The notes: generated by a model from the sequence alone, not told the origin. A stretch of DNA of 64,000 bases from Butyrivibrio sp. VCB2006 (GCF_000420945.1 NZ_ATVX01000005.1:186001-250000), one strand, 5' to 3'. Counted from the stretch's first letter, positions 36,807 through 45,371 are shown. Made by a program: numbers and translations.

Positions 36807-38126
36807 ATGGGAATTTTTGATTTGTTTGGTGGGAAGAAAAACGCCGGAGGCGCTGAGAACAAAGAGGAACTTAGCGCAGCAGCGCAGAAGGAAAAAGAGA
36901 TGCAGGCAGCAATGGATGCTCATGCGGATATGGAGTGGCCGGGATTTCCTAAGCTCAATCCTGTAAATGCGCCTGAGCTTGAGGCAGCACAGATGCCTGA
37001 GACTGTTTCTGAAGAGAGAAAGAATGAAATCGGTGAGATGATCTATGACTCGGATCTGTCAGCTGATTCTCTTAGATTTTTATCTAACCAGGAGATTCTT
37101 TTTCTTTTGACTGCTCTTGAGGTATTTAATAAGAAGGCTCCCCTTCCGGGATTTGAGAAGAATCACAGAAAGGTGTACAACGAGCTTCTTGGAAGAGTAA
37201 GAGACGCGGAAATCCTGTATGTATTATATGATGCAACAACAGGCTATCCTTTCATCGACCACGGCTTTGGTAATGTTTATTTTGAAAAAGAGATGGCAGA
37301 AAAGGCAGCTGAGATTTTTGCAAGGCAGTTTAGACGTCTTATGGTAAAAGAAATCAAGGTGGAGAATCCTGATGATACCTCAGCTGTAAAAAGAGGATTT
37401 TTTGATTATCTGTACTATATCGGCATTGAGAATATTCTTGTGGATAATGGTGCATACAGAGCCAGATTTAAGAGAAGTGAGATTGTAGCTGCTCCGGGAG
37501 ACTGGAACAGTGAGGATCTTGGAAATAATCCTGTGAACCCAGCACTTAACTTTGCAATGCTGGATTTCATGGAAGAGCTGAGATGGCCAGTTAAATACGA
37601 GAAGAGAGATGATGTTGTAAAAGCAAAAGAAATGAGAATGCTTTCACTTATCAGATCCAGCAGCTTTATTGTTCCAATGCAGCATGAAGGCCCTGTGGAA
37701 GTTCTTGAGGACGGCAAAATGCAGTTTAATAAGGACACCAAGTTTAAGTTCCTGGTTCTTAACACCAAGGACGACAAACACTTTTTACCTGTATTCACTG
37801 ATGGAATTGAATTTGGTAAAAAGCTCAGAGGCTCTGAGTGGAATGCTGCTGTATTCAAATATCAGGACATCCTGAAATTCATGAGTGACAAGGATGGTAT
37901 TACAATCAATCCTGAGGGACAGAGTGTTGTACTTCCTAAGGATAGAATGATGATGCTTGAGATGGCAGGACAGCACGCTGACCAGATGAGGAAGAAGGCA
38001 GGAATGGCCGGTGCACCTACAGGTGGAACAGCATCAGATTCAGAAGAAGTTGCGGTTCAGAAGGCCCTTAATCAGGCAATGAAGCGTATGAACGAAAATA
38101 AAGAAGATAAAGAAGATAAAGAGTAA
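36807..38126 (+). CDS. SseB-domain protein
   Basis: A 439-residue soluble protein. The first ~60 residues are charged and disordered. Residues about 60-250 form a helical region I do not recognise. Residues about 255-380 fit an SseB N-terminal domain: SSFIVPMQ, a LVLNTKDDKHFLPVFTDGIEF strand pair (split across the motif), and a final VLPKDRMMMLE. A short KEDKEDKE tail ends the protein. I chose the ATG at 36807, 12 bases after AGGAGG; the longer reading from a TTG lacks a ribosome site. SseB-domain proteins in Firmicutes are of unknown function. A strong terminator follows. Confidence 0.72.
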   Translation: MGIFDLFGGKKNAGGAENKEELSAAAQKEKEMQAAMDAHADMEWPGFPKLNPVNAPELEAAQMPETVSEERKNEIGEMIYDSDLSADSLRFLSNQEILFLLTALEVFNKKAPLPGFEKNHRKVYNELLGRVRDAEILYVLYDATTGYPFIDHGFGNVYFEKEMAEKAAEIFARQFRRLMVKEIKVENPDDTSAVKRGFFDYLYYIGIENILVDNGAYRARFKRSEIVAAPGDWNSEDLGNNPVNPALNFAMLDFMEELRWPVKYEKRDDVVKAKEMRMLSLIRSSSFIVPMQHEGPVEVLEDGKMQFNKDTKFKFLVLNTKDDKHFLPVFTDGIEFGKKLRGSEWNAAVFKYQDILKFMSDKDGITINPEGQSVVLPKDRMMMLEMAGQHADQMRKKAGMAGAPTGGTASDSEEVAVQKALNQAMKRMNENKEDKEDKE

Positions 38127-38149
38127 ACTCAAAACAGCTTGTTTGTATA

Positions 38150-38194
38150 CGGATATTAGTCTAAAATATATAATGTAGACTAATATCCGTTTTA
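38150..38194 (+). terminator. Intrinsic terminator
   Basis: A perfect 14-bp stem CGGATATTAGTCTA (38150-38163) with its complement at 38176-38189 and a following TTTTAC. It separates the SseB-domain gene from the CheX-like gene. Confidence 0.82.
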
Positions 38195-38212
38195 CTATTT
38201 TGAGGTAAAAAT

Positions 38213-39100
38213 ATGCTGGATAGATTACTGGGTAATTACATGCTGGAGAAAGGTCTTTTGACCAAGCAGCAGCTGCAAAAAGCTTACAGTATTCAGGAAA
38301 ATAACAGAGTTAAGCTTGGTGTTATTGCTGTATCCGAAAAGCTTATGACCATAGCGCAGGCAGAGCAGGTTAATGCACTTCAGGCTACTATGGATATGAG
38401 ATTCGGCGACATTGCTTTAGAAAAGGGGTATCTTTCACAGACGCAGCTTGGAAGGTTGTTGGAGCTTCAGGGAAATTCTTATCTGGCATTTATCCAGGCT
38501 ATAGTCGATGAAAATTTCCTTTCTATGGAACAGGTTCACAATGCAGAGCTTGAGTATCAGAAAGAGTATGGGTATACCGAGACTGATATTGTAGATCTTA
38601 AGTCCAATGATGTTGAAAGGATAGTATCTATTTTCCTTGATGATGATATGCTTGCCAATAAGGAGCTCATTGTCATGGCAATTAAGACTATGTACAGACT
38701 GATAGATAGTCATGTGTGCATCGGAAAAGCCTACAGAGTAGAATCCCTTCGAAGTGAAGTGATCGGATATCAGAAGTTCCATGGTGATGAAAAGGCTACA
38801 GTGGCGATTTGCGGCAAATACCAGGATGTTGAAAAGCTGGCGGTTTCGTATACCAAGGAAGAATTTATTGAAACCGAAGAAGATGCCTTGGATGCAACCT
38901 GTGAGTTTATCAATTGCATCAATGGTCTTTATGCAACGGATAGAAGTAAGATCGGTGTAAAAATCGAGCTTGAACCACCGGAGTTCTCTGTTACATACAC
39001 TGAGACAAAGGGAAGTCCGATTGTGGCTTTACCTGTTCGCCTTAGTGGTGGAGAGATTGTTTTACTTACTGCTACTGGTGATGATGTTAGCATAGGATGA
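38213..39100 (+). CDS. CheX-like protein with N-terminal helical domain
   Basis: A 295-residue cytosolic protein. Residues 5-50 and 60-105 look like two related helical units (YMLEKGLLTKQQL and IALEKGYLSQTQL share the pattern LEKGxLxxxQL), similar to the N-terminal domain of type II secretion/MshE-type ATPases. Residues about 165-295 resemble CheX/CheC-type phosphatases: ATVAICGKY, a DATCEFINCINGLYA helix and a LPVRLSGGEIVLL strand. The next gene encodes a CheY-like receiver 29 bases away, which fits a phosphatase and receiver pair. The residues of the CheC/CheX active site (E..N) are consistent with ATCEFINCIN. Substrate pairing is inference. Confidence 0.72.
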   Translation: MLDRLLGNYMLEKGLLTKQQLQKAYSIQENNRVKLGVIAVSEKLMTIAQAEQVNALQATMDMRFGDIALEKGYLSQTQLGRLLELQGNSYLAFIQAIVDENFLSMEQVHNAELEYQKEYGYTETDIVDLKSNDVERIVSIFLDDDMLANKELIVMAIKTMYRLIDSHVCIGKAYRVESLRSEVIGYQKFHGDEKATVAICGKYQDVEKLAVSYTKEEFIETEEDALDATCEFINCINGLYATDRSKIGVKIELEPPEFSVTYTETKGSPIVALPVRLSGGEIVLLTATGDDVSIG

Positions 39101-39129
39101 AAATTATTAATATAGGCCGGAGGTAGTAC

Positions 39130-39483
39130 ATGAAGAGGGTACTTATAGTTGATGATTCAAGAACATCCAGAAGAGTATTAAGAGACATGCTGGAAAGAGC
39201 AGGTTATGAGATTATCGGAGAGGCTGTAAACGGGCAGGAAGGCTATGATCAGTATGTTAAGCTTCAGCCTGATATCGTTACAATGGATATAACCATGCCG
39301 GTTATTGATGGCATTGAATCCCTGAAATTAATCAGGAAGTTTGATCCTAATGCGAAAGTAATAATGATCACTGCTGCGGGGCAGAAAGAGAAGATGGTGG
39401 AGGCTGTAAAATTCGGAGCAACAGAGTTTATTGCCAAGCCATTTATGGAAGAAAGTGTATTATCTGCGCTTGCGCATTGCTAA
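39130..39483 (+). CDS. Single-domain response regulator (CheY-like)
   Basis: A 117-residue receiver. It has the acidic pair in LIVDDSRTSR, phosphorylatable Asp in VTMDITMPVIDG near residue 54, the conserved Thr/Ser in MITAAG near 82 and Lys in IAKPF near 104. There is no output domain. It follows the CheX-like gene in an apparent two-gene operon ended by a terminator. It probably signals by binding a partner, either the flagellar switch or another protein. No other chemotaxis gene is in the window. Confidence 0.9.
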   Translation: MKRVLIVDDSRTSRRVLRDMLERAGYEIIGEAVNGQEGYDQYVKLQPDIVTMDITMPVIDGIESLKLIRKFDPNAKVIMITAAGQKEKMVEAVKFGATEFIAKPFMEESVLSALAHC

Positions 39484-39510
39484 TATGCAGAATATTTGCG
39501 ACAATAGTAG

Positions 39511-39540
39511 CCGAGGAGTATTACTCCTCGGTTTTGTTGT
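39511..39540 (+). terminator. Intrinsic terminator of the cheX-like/cheY-like operon
   Basis: A 10-bp stem CCGAGGAGTA (39511-39520) with TACTCCTCGG (39522-39531), followed by TTTTGTTGTT. Confidence 0.8.
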
Positions 39541-39566
39541 TATAAAAACTATAATTGAGGTTTTGA

Positions 39567-40292
39567 ATGATGAAGGGAAAAGTTCTTATAACAGGAGCAT
39601 CCAGAGGAATAGGACGAAGCATCGCCGAGCGTTTTGCTGCCGAAGGATATGATCTGTATCTTTTATGTAGGAATAATATAGCGGATTTGGAGAAATTCGC
39701 AGCAGAGCTTTCCAAGACGTCAATTATTACAGCCAAAGCTTTTCAGTGCGATGTGGGTGATATGGAGAGCTTAAAAGGCGTGTTTGCGGAAATTGACGAT
39801 ATTGACATAGTGGTAAATAATGCCGCAGTTGCGTGGATAGGTCTTTTGACAGATATGGAGATTTCGGATTGGAAGAGACTAATGTCTACAAATTTGGACT
39901 CTCTCTTCTATATTAGCAAGCTTTCTGTTCCAATGATGGTTAAGAAACATAGCGGAAGGATTATCAATATTTCTTCAGTCTGGGGAAACGTTGGGGCATC
40001 CTGTGAAGTGGCTTACTCAGCATCCAAGGGTGGCGTTAATTCTTTTACCAAGGCTCTGGCAAAAGAACTGGCTCCAAGCGGTATCTCGGTGAATGCAATA
40101 GCTTGCGGCGTTATAGATACCGATATGAACAGACAACATCTCACTGATGAAGACCTTGAGGAACTTAGAGGGGAAATTCCCATGGACAGATTGGGAAATC
40201 CTTCTGAAGTGGCAGAACTTGTGCTAAAGGTTGCACAGGCGCCTTCATATATGACTGGGCAGATCATTACAATTGACGGAGGATGGATATGA
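39567..40292 (+). CDS. Short-chain dehydrogenase/reductase (FabG-like)
   Basis: A 241-residue SDR. The cofactor loop is TGASRGIG near residues 9-16; NNAAVAW near 87 is the NNAG block; the catalytic set is Ser in NISSVWG near 137 and YSASKGG near 150. The end GQIITIDGGWI is typical of FabG. It reduces a 3-keto group with NAD(P)H, possibly 3-oxoacyl-ACP. It stands apart from other fab genes, so a different ketone substrate is equally possible. Two adjacent ATGs (39567, 39570) could serve as start; the TTGAGG upstream is a modest ribosome site. Confidence 0.85.
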   Translation: MMKGKVLITGASRGIGRSIAERFAAEGYDLYLLCRNNIADLEKFAAELSKTSIITAKAFQCDVGDMESLKGVFAEIDDIDIVVNNAAVAWIGLLTDMEISDWKRLMSTNLDSLFYISKLSVPMMVKKHSGRIINISSVWGNVGASCEVAYSASKGGVNSFTKALAKELAPSGISVNAIACGVIDTDMNRQHLTDEDLEELRGEIPMDRLGNPSEVAELVLKVAQAPSYMTGQIITIDGGWI

Positions 40293-40420
40293 TCAAAAGT
40301 TAATATACTTTTTATAATATGGGTATTTACAAAATTCAAAAAAATGGTAATATAAAATTAAATTGCACACAATTTATATTAAAGTTTCATATATGATACG
40401 TGTCTTATAAGGAGGTTAAT

Positions 40421-41359
40421 ATGTACGATCTTGTTATTATAGGTTCAGGCCCTGCAGGACTTTCAGCTGCTGTCTATGCAAAGAGAGCAGGACTTAACAT
40501 GATTATTATTGAAAAGAATCCTGTCAGCGGTGGACAGATCATTGATACCTATGAGGTAGACAATTATCTTGGTATTCCGGGGGTTAACGGATTTGACCTT
40601 GGCATGAAGTTTAGAGAGCATGCTGATAAGCTGGGAGCTGAATTTGTTGATGCCACAGTTACAGGAGTTGAGTGTGTAGACAAGGGCTCTGATACTAAGG
40701 CACCTGTATATAAGGTTGTTACAGATAATGGTGAGTTTGAGACTCATACAGTCATCCTCGCGACCGGTGCACACCATTCTAAGCTCCAGATTCCGGGAGA
40801 AGAGGAATTTATAGGAAAGGGTGTATCTTATTGCGCTACCTGTGATGGTGCTTTTTATAGAGGAAAAGTTACAGCGGTAAATGGTGGTGGCGATGTGGCA
40901 GTGGAAGATGCTATTTTCCTTTCAAGATTTTGCAGCAAGGTCTACCTGATCCACAGAAGAGATGAGCTAAGAGCTACCAAAATCCTTCAGGAAGAGCTGT
41001 TTGGACTGGATAATATTGAGGTTATCTGGGACAGCGTTGTTAAGGAAATTAAGGGCGAAGATAAGGTTACTCACCTTGTTGTGGAAAACGTTAAGAATAA
41101 AGAAACAAATAATCTGGATGTAGATGGAATATTTGTGGCAATTGGTATTGTTCCTTCAACAGATTTATTCGAAAATTTGATAGATTGCGATGAAAAAGGT
41201 TACGTAATTGCGTCAGAAGATGGAGCGACCTCTGCGCCCGGAATTTTTGTTGCAGGTGATTCCAGAAAAAAGAGACTTCGTCAAATTGTGACAGCTGTTG
41301 CAGATGGCGCAAATGCTGTAACATCTGTGCAAGATTTTCTGGTTGGAAAAGAGAAGTGA
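40421..41359 (+). CDS. trxB: Thioredoxin reductase
   Basis: A 312-residue flavoprotein with FAD loop GSGPAGLSAA at residues 8-17, redox pair CATC near residues 137-140, NADPH loop GGGDVAVEDA near 157 and a C-terminal FVAGDSRKKRLRQ near 277. It passes electrons from NADPH to thioredoxin. The ATG at 40421 follows AAGGAGG; an upstream in-frame GTG would place that site inside the gene. A strong hairpin downstream ends the transcript. Confidence 0.93.
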   Translation: MYDLVIIGSGPAGLSAAVYAKRAGLNMIIIEKNPVSGGQIIDTYEVDNYLGIPGVNGFDLGMKFREHADKLGAEFVDATVTGVECVDKGSDTKAPVYKVVTDNGEFETHTVILATGAHHSKLQIPGEEEFIGKGVSYCATCDGAFYRGKVTAVNGGGDVAVEDAIFLSRFCSKVYLIHRRDELRATKILQEELFGLDNIEVIWDSVVKEIKGEDKVTHLVVENVKNKETNNLDVDGIFVAIGIVPSTDLFENLIDCDEKGYVIASEDGATSAPGIFVAGDSRKKRLRQIVTAVADGANAVTSVQDFLVGKEK

Positions 41360-41407
41360 AAACGATTAAGCAATAATGCAGAAACTAAATTAAATACAAT
41401 TCGTATC

Positions 41408-41449
41408 TAAGAAGTGGCGAAAATATCGGATTTTCGTCACTTCTTAAAT
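41408..41449 (+). terminator. Intrinsic terminator of trxB
   Basis: A stem of about 17 bp with one G-T pair: TAAGAAGTGGCGAAAAT (41408-41424), loop ATCGG, ATTTTCGTCACTTCTTA (41430-41446), followed by AATTATTTT. Confidence 0.75.
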
Positions 41450-41459
41450 TATTTTAGGG

Positions 41460-41488
41460 TTGACAAAAGTTTAGAATTAGTTTATATT
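41460..41488 (+). promoter_or_regulatory. Strong predicted promoter of the NlpC/P60 gene
   Basis: Consensus TTGACA at 41460-41465, a 17-base spacer and TATATT at 41483-41488. Confidence 0.78.
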
Positions 41489-41531
41489 CTAAAAAGATGT
41501 AACAAATTTCGTAACAATTTGGAGGTCAGTT

Positions 41532-42863
41532 TTGAGAAAAGCGAAAATGCAGCTCGTAGCATTATCATTCACAGCTGCTATTACTTTTTTAGGTTCAAAC
41601 ATAGACGCCTACGCTGCTACAAATAATAAGGTGACTAGTGTAATGCCTCAGGCAGGTATTACTTATGCCCTTGGAAATAATCAGGTATCTCTTTCAACTC
41701 TTCAGCAGTCAGTTGCGGCTGATAAGGCTCAGGCAGAAACTTCTTCTAGCAGTAGTACTTCAGGTGATACTGTAGATTTAGCAGATGCTGTAACAGATGT
41801 GACACCACTAGCTTCTACTGTTACAGATAGTGTTCTTTCAGATATTCAGAACGCTACAGGTGCTGTTATTCAGAAGTCCAAGGATGCTGCAGCAGAAGCT
41901 GCATCTGAGGATGAGGAGCAGTCAGAAGAGGAACTCTTTAAGTCACTTGTTATCGCTAAGGTTACCAATTACGTTAACGTAAGAGATATTCCTAGCGAGG
42001 AAGGTGAGATAGTAGGTAAGCTCTATGATAAGTCAGTAGGTACTTATATAGAGGAGCAGGATGGCTGGTACAAGATTCAGTCAGGTTCTGTAGAAGGATT
42101 CGTTAAGGCTGAGTTCTGCGTAACAGGTGATGATGCTGTTGAACTTGCCAAGGAAGTTGGAACCAGAATCGCTACAGTTACAACCACAACCCTTAAGGTT
42201 AGAAATGGTGCAGGCCTTGATGCTGAGGTTATCGGTCTTGTTCCAATCGAGGACGAACTTGTTGTAGAGGAAGAACTCGATGGTTGGGTTAAGGTTAGTA
42301 TCGAGGAAGGTGACGGATACGTTTCTACTGATTACGTAACACTTTCTACTGAGTTTGTTAAGGCTGAATCCAAGGCTGAAGAGGAAGCTCGTCTTGCTAA
42401 GGAGGCGGCAGCAAGAGCAGCAGCTAATAAGGCAGCTAAGAGCAATACTTCCAAGTCTTCAAGCTCTTCAGGATCAAGCAACTATAACTCAGCTAGTTCT
42501 TATACTACAGCTACAAGCTCTATTGGTTCTGCTGTTGCTCAGTTCGCGCTTCAGTTTGTTGGCAATCCATATGTATATGGTGGAACATCACTTACAAACG
42601 GTGCTGACTGTTCAGGATTTGTAATGAGTGTTTATAACAACTTTGGTGTTAGTCTTCCTCATAGCTCAGGTGCTGACAGATCTGTTGGTGCAGCTGTTGA
42701 TGGACTTGCTAATGCACAGCCTGGTGATATCGTATGCTATTCAGGTCACGTTGCTATCTATATTGGTAATGGCCAGATTGTACATGCTTCTACAGCTAAG
42801 ACCGGTATCAAGGTTTCTAATGCAGACTACAGAACAGTATTAGCCGTTCGTAGGATCTTCTAA
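41532..42863 (+). CDS. Secreted SH3 and NlpC/P60 peptidoglycan endopeptidase
   Basis: A 443-residue exported wall hydrolase. A TTG at 41532, six bases after GGAGG, is the best start since it supplies the basic n-region RKAK of the signal peptide (cleavage near DAYAA). Residues 35-135 are a Ser/Ala/Glu linker. Two bacterial SH3 domains follow: YVNVRDIPS to FVKAEF (about 150-195) and LKVRNGAG to YVSTDYV (about 220-275). After a Ser-rich spacer, the NlpC/P60 domain occupies about 335-443, with Cys360 in GADCSGF, His in GHVAIYIG and His in IVHAST. It cuts D-Glu to diamino acid bonds in wall peptides. Confidence 0.92.
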   Translation: MRKAKMQLVALSFTAAITFLGSNIDAYAATNNKVTSVMPQAGITYALGNNQVSLSTLQQSVAADKAQAETSSSSSTSGDTVDLADAVTDVTPLASTVTDSVLSDIQNATGAVIQKSKDAAAEAASEDEEQSEEELFKSLVIAKVTNYVNVRDIPSEEGEIVGKLYDKSVGTYIEEQDGWYKIQSGSVEGFVKAEFCVTGDDAVELAKEVGTRIATVTTTTLKVRNGAGLDAEVIGLVPIEDELVVEEELDGWVKVSIEEGDGYVSTDYVTLSTEFVKAESKAEEEARLAKEAAARAAANKAAKSNTSKSSSSSGSSNYNSASSYTTATSSIGSAVAQFALQFVGNPYVYGGTSLTNGADCSGFVMSVYNNFGVSLPHSSGADRSVGAAVDGLANAQPGDIVCYSGHVAIYIGNGQIVHASTAKTGIKVSNADYRTVLAVRRIF

Positions 42864-42865
42864 AA

Positions 42866-42996
42866 GTGAGAAATGCGTAAATAAATAATGCAGGTTATCG
42901 AGAATTTATTCTTGATAACCTGTATTTTTTTATTTACATATGGCGAACGCCATGAAACGAGGAATTGCGAAGCAATTTCGAGTGTGCATTTCTCAC
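42866..42996 (+). other. Folded intergenic element with nested hairpins
   Basis: The 521 bases between the NlpC/P60 and hpf genes hold no gene. This first part can fold as a multi-branch structure: an outer 11-bp stem GTGAGAAATGC (42866-42876) with GCATTTCTCAC (42986-42996), enclosing three hairpins. The first is the terminator at 42891-42922; the second is ATGGCGAACGCCAT (42940-42953), and the third AATTGCGAAGCAATT (42963-42977). The outer stem means a terminator is embedded inside a longer fold, so read-through RNA could form a stable unit. No known riboswitch or RNA class is recognised. Confidence 0.55.
42891..42932 (+). terminator. Intrinsic terminator of the NlpC/P60 gene
   Basis: A 15-bp stem with one G-T pair, CAGGTTATCGAGAAT (42891-42905) with ATTCTTGATAACCTG (42908-42922), followed by a T-rich tract. 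Confidence 0.8.
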
Positions 42997-43060
42997 TATT
43001 GCACATAAATTGAAAAGTCAACATGAAATTAATATTTTTTTTTAACAATTTCTTTATTAG

Positions 43061-43132
43061 TTATCCACAATCCACAAGATAAAAATGTAGATTTTAAGGA
43101 CTTATACACGAAGTTATCCACATTGTCCACAA
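43061..43132. promoter_or_regulatory. Cluster of DnaA-box-like sites
   Basis: Within 72 bases are TTATCCACA at 43061-43069, TTATACACG at 43102-43110, TTATCCACA at 43114-43122 and TTGTCCACA at 43124-43132, in the same orientation, next to an AT-rich run (43030-43060). The two exact matches to the 9-base DnaA box are striking. No dnaA, dnaN or rpmH gene is near. The site could titrate DnaA, regulate hpf, or belong to an origin of a secondary replicon. Confidence 0.5.
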
Positions 43133-43247
43133 AATGAGTCTTAATCAAGTGGATTTTAAGCAATTGAAAGCAATAGATATTTTTTGTGCATGTTGTACAA
43201 ATTCGGTTTGTTAATAAAAAGATTATGTTTAACATTACTCTTTGAAA

Positions 43248-43277
43248 TTGCATATAAGCTTTGTTCAATGGTATAAT
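43248..43277 (+). promoter_or_regulatory. Predicted promoter of hpf
   Basis: TTGCAT at 43248-43253 and TATAAT at 43272-43277, spacer 18, about 107 bases before the start codon. Confidence 0.55.
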
Positions 43278-43384
43278 AGCGTATAGACAAAAACCGCATA
43301 AAGACGCGAATTGTCTTAAATAATGGCTACAGATATTTCTTTTTTCTGAAATATTCAAAGAGCTATCGAAAAGGGGATGATTGC

Positions 43385-43915
43385 ATGAAATTTACAATCG
43401 TAGGAAAGAACATCGAAGTAACACCCGGCCTTCGTTCCGCAGTTGAGGAAAAGATAGGCAAGCTGGAGAAGTATTTCACTCCCGATACTAACGCAAATGT
43501 CACTCTTAATGTGGACAAAGAGAGACATAAAATTGAGGTTACCATTCCCGTTAAAGGAAAAATTATCCGTGCAGAGCAGGTCAGCAATGATATGTATGTA
43601 TCAATTGATCTGGTAGAGGAGGTTATTGAGAGACAGCTCAAGAAGTATAAGAGCAAACTGGTAGATAAACAGCAGGCAGAGGCCAGCAATTTCAAGAAAG
43701 AATATCTTGAGACAGATTATATGGATGATGAAGACATCCGTATCGAACGTATGAAGAAGTTTGATCCTAAGCCAATGTATGCTGAGGATGCTTGCGTACA
43801 GATGGAACTTCTGGGACATAATTTCTTTGTATTTGTTAACGCCGAGACAGATCAGATTAACGTAGTTTACAAGAGAAAAGGTAATACTTACGGTTTACTT
43901 GAACCTGATGTATAA
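43385..43915 (+). CDS. hpf: Long-form ribosome hibernation promoting factor
   Basis: A 176-residue protein. The N-terminal domain (1-100) is the RaiA/HPF ribosome-binding fold, beginning MKFTIVGKNIEVTP and including the basic region EVTIPVKGKIIRAEQ. The C-terminal domain (about 118-176; MYAEDACVQMELLGHNFFVF to NTYGLLEPDV) is the dimerisation tail found in long HPF. It joins two 70S ribosomes into 100S dimers in stationary phase. An AAAAGGGGATG ribosome site lies upstream. A second hairpin and a terminator follow the gene. Confidence 0.94.
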   Translation: MKFTIVGKNIEVTPGLRSAVEEKIGKLEKYFTPDTNANVTLNVDKERHKIEVTIPVKGKIIRAEQVSNDMYVSIDLVEEVIERQLKKYKSKLVDKQQAEASNFKKEYLETDYMDDEDIRIERMKKFDPKPMYAEDACVQMELLGHNFFVFVNAETDQINVVYKRKGNTYGLLEPDV

Positions 43916-43924
43916 ATCGGCTCG

Positions 43925-43951
43925 GAAACTATCTCACTTAGAGGTGGTTTC
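43925..43951 (+). other. Stem-loop after hpf
   Basis: An 11-bp stem with two G-T pairs, GAAACTATCTC (43925-43935) with GAGGTGGTTTC (43941-43951), around ACTTA. It has no T-run and sits 26 bases before the true terminator, so it may protect the 3' end of the hpf message. Confidence 0.45.
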
Positions 43952-43976
43952 TACAATTGAATAGAACGTAAGAAGT

Positions 43977-44011
43977 AACAGTGCTGCGATATTGCGGCAC
44001 TGTTATTTTTT
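43977..44011 (+). terminator. Intrinsic terminator of hpf
   Basis: An 11-bp stem AACAGTGCTGC (43977-43987) with GCGGCACTGTT (43994-44004) and a following ATTTTTTTA. Confidence 0.88.
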
Positions 44012-44085
44012 TATCAATATCGTGTTAAAAGATTGTCAATTTATGGCTTTTAAATAAAATATTCACGTCACTTCGACATTTTTTG

Positions 44086-44147
44086 TTGCATTTGCCTAAT
44101 CGCTGTGCTACAATAAATCTGTTCTGATAAAAATTTAACGAGTTAAA
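44086..44147 (+). promoter_or_regulatory. Promoter and palindrome of the butyrate operon
   Basis: TTGCAT at 44086-44091 and TACAAT at 44109-44114 with a 17-base spacer. A near-perfect palindrome TTTAAC-GA-GTTAAA at 44134-44147 lies just downstream, next to the ribosome site. It is the reverse arrangement of the Rex consensus (GTTAA first, then TTAAC), so it is not an obvious Rex box, but a dimeric regulator could bind there. Confidence 0.6.
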
Positions 44148-44162
44148 CGGAGGTAATATTTT

Positions 44163-45356
44163 ATGGCACAGAAGGTAGTTATAGCAGGCGCATGCAGAAC
44201 AGCCATTGGTAAGATGGGAGGAGCTCTCAGCAATACTCCTGCAGCAGAACTTGGTTCAATCGTAATCAAGGAGGCACTTAACAGAGCAGGTGTTAAGCCT
44301 GAGATGGTAGATGAGGTACTTATGGGATGCGTTATCCAGGCTGGTCTTGGACAGAACGTAGCTAGACAGGCATCTATCAAGGCTGGTCTTCCTATCGAGA
44401 CTCCTGCAGTAACACTTAACGTAGTATGCGGATCTGGTCTTAACTGTGTCAATATGGCAGCTGACCTTATCAAGGCTGGCGAGGCTGATATTGTAGTTGC
44501 CGGTGGTATGGAGAACATGTCAATGGCTCCTTACGCACTTCCTAATGCACGTTTTGGATATCGTATGAACAACGGAACTGTTGTAGATACAATGGTTAAC
44601 GATGCTCTTACAGACGCTTTCAATCATTATCACATGATGATCACAGCAGAGAATATCTGCGACAGATGGAACCTTACAAGAGAAGAGCTTGATGAGTTCT
44701 CAGCTAATTCTCAGCAGAAGTGCGAGAAGGCTATGGCTGATGGTAAGTTCAACGACGAGATCGTTCCTGTTCCTGTTAAGGTTAAGAAGGAAATCGTTGA
44801 GTTCAAGACAGATGAGGGCCCTCGTGCCGGAACAACTGTTGAGACTCTTGCAAAACTTAAATGTTGCTCTGGTAAAGAGGGCGGTCTTGTAACAGCTGGT
44901 AATGCATCAGGTATCAATGATGGTGCTGCAGCAGTCGTTGTTATGAGCGAAGAGAAGGCTAAAGAGCTTGGTGTTAAGCCTATGGCTACATGGGTTGGCG
45001 GCGCTCTTGCAGGTGTTGAGCCTGAAGTTATGGGTATTGGCCCTGTAGCTGCTACCAAGAAGGTTCTTAACAAGACAGGTCTTTCACTTGACAACATCGA
45101 TCTTATCGAGGCTAACGAGGCATTTGCAGCTCAGTCAGTTGCAGTTGCTAAGGACCTTGGATTTGATATGAGCAAGGTTAACGTAAATGGTGGTGCTATC
45201 GCACTTGGACATCCTGTTGGAGCTTCAGGATGCCGTATCCTTGTTACTCTTCTTCATGAGATGGCCAAGAGACCTGAGGCTAAGAAGGGCCTTGCTACTC
45301 TTTGCATCGGCGGCGGAATGGGCTGCGCTACAATCGTAGAAGCTTACGAGGGTTAA
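44163..45356 (+). CDS. thlA: Acetyl-CoA acetyltransferase (thiolase)
   Basis: A 397-residue biosynthetic thiolase, first enzyme of the butyrate pathway, joining two acetyl-CoA to acetoacetyl-CoA. The acyl-holding Cys is in VVCGSGLNC near residue 89; the His is in [10 protein letters not shown] near 350 and the second Cys in GGGMGCAT near 383. The N-terminal [11 protein letters not shown] is typical. A GGAGG site lies upstream. It opens the thl-crt-hbd-bcd-etfB-etfA operon. A second thiolase at 58768-59949 has about the same length and all catalytic residues. Confidence 0.95.
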   Translation: MAQKVVIAGACRTAIGKMGGALSNTPAAELGSIVIKEALNRAGVKPEMVDEVLMGCVIQAGLGQNVARQASIKAGLPIETPAVTLNVVCGSGLNCVNMAADLIKAGEADIVVAGGMENMSMAPYALPNARFGYRMNNGTVVDTMVNDALTDAFNHYHMMITAENICDRWNLTREELDEFSANSQQKCEKAMADGKFNDEIVPVPVKVKKEIVEFKTDEGPRAGTTVETLAKLKCCSGKEGGLVTAGNASGINDGAAAVVVMSEEKAKELGVKPMATWVGGALAGVEPEVMGIGPVAATKKVLNKTGLSLDNIDLIEANEAFAAQSVAVAKDLGFDMSKVNVNGGAIALGHPVGASGCRILVTLLHEMAKRPEAKKGLATLCIGGGMGCATIVEAYEG

Positions 45357-45371
45357 CCCTAGTTTAATTCG

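Noticed and set aside
43061..43132. Chromosomal origin of replication
   Set aside because: DnaA boxes are present but dnaA, dnaN, rpmH and other oriC neighbours are absent, so I report only a DnaA-box cluster.
44134..44147. Rex operator for the butyrate operon
   Set aside because: The half sites are in the reverse order and spacing from TTGTTAA-N4-TTAACAA.
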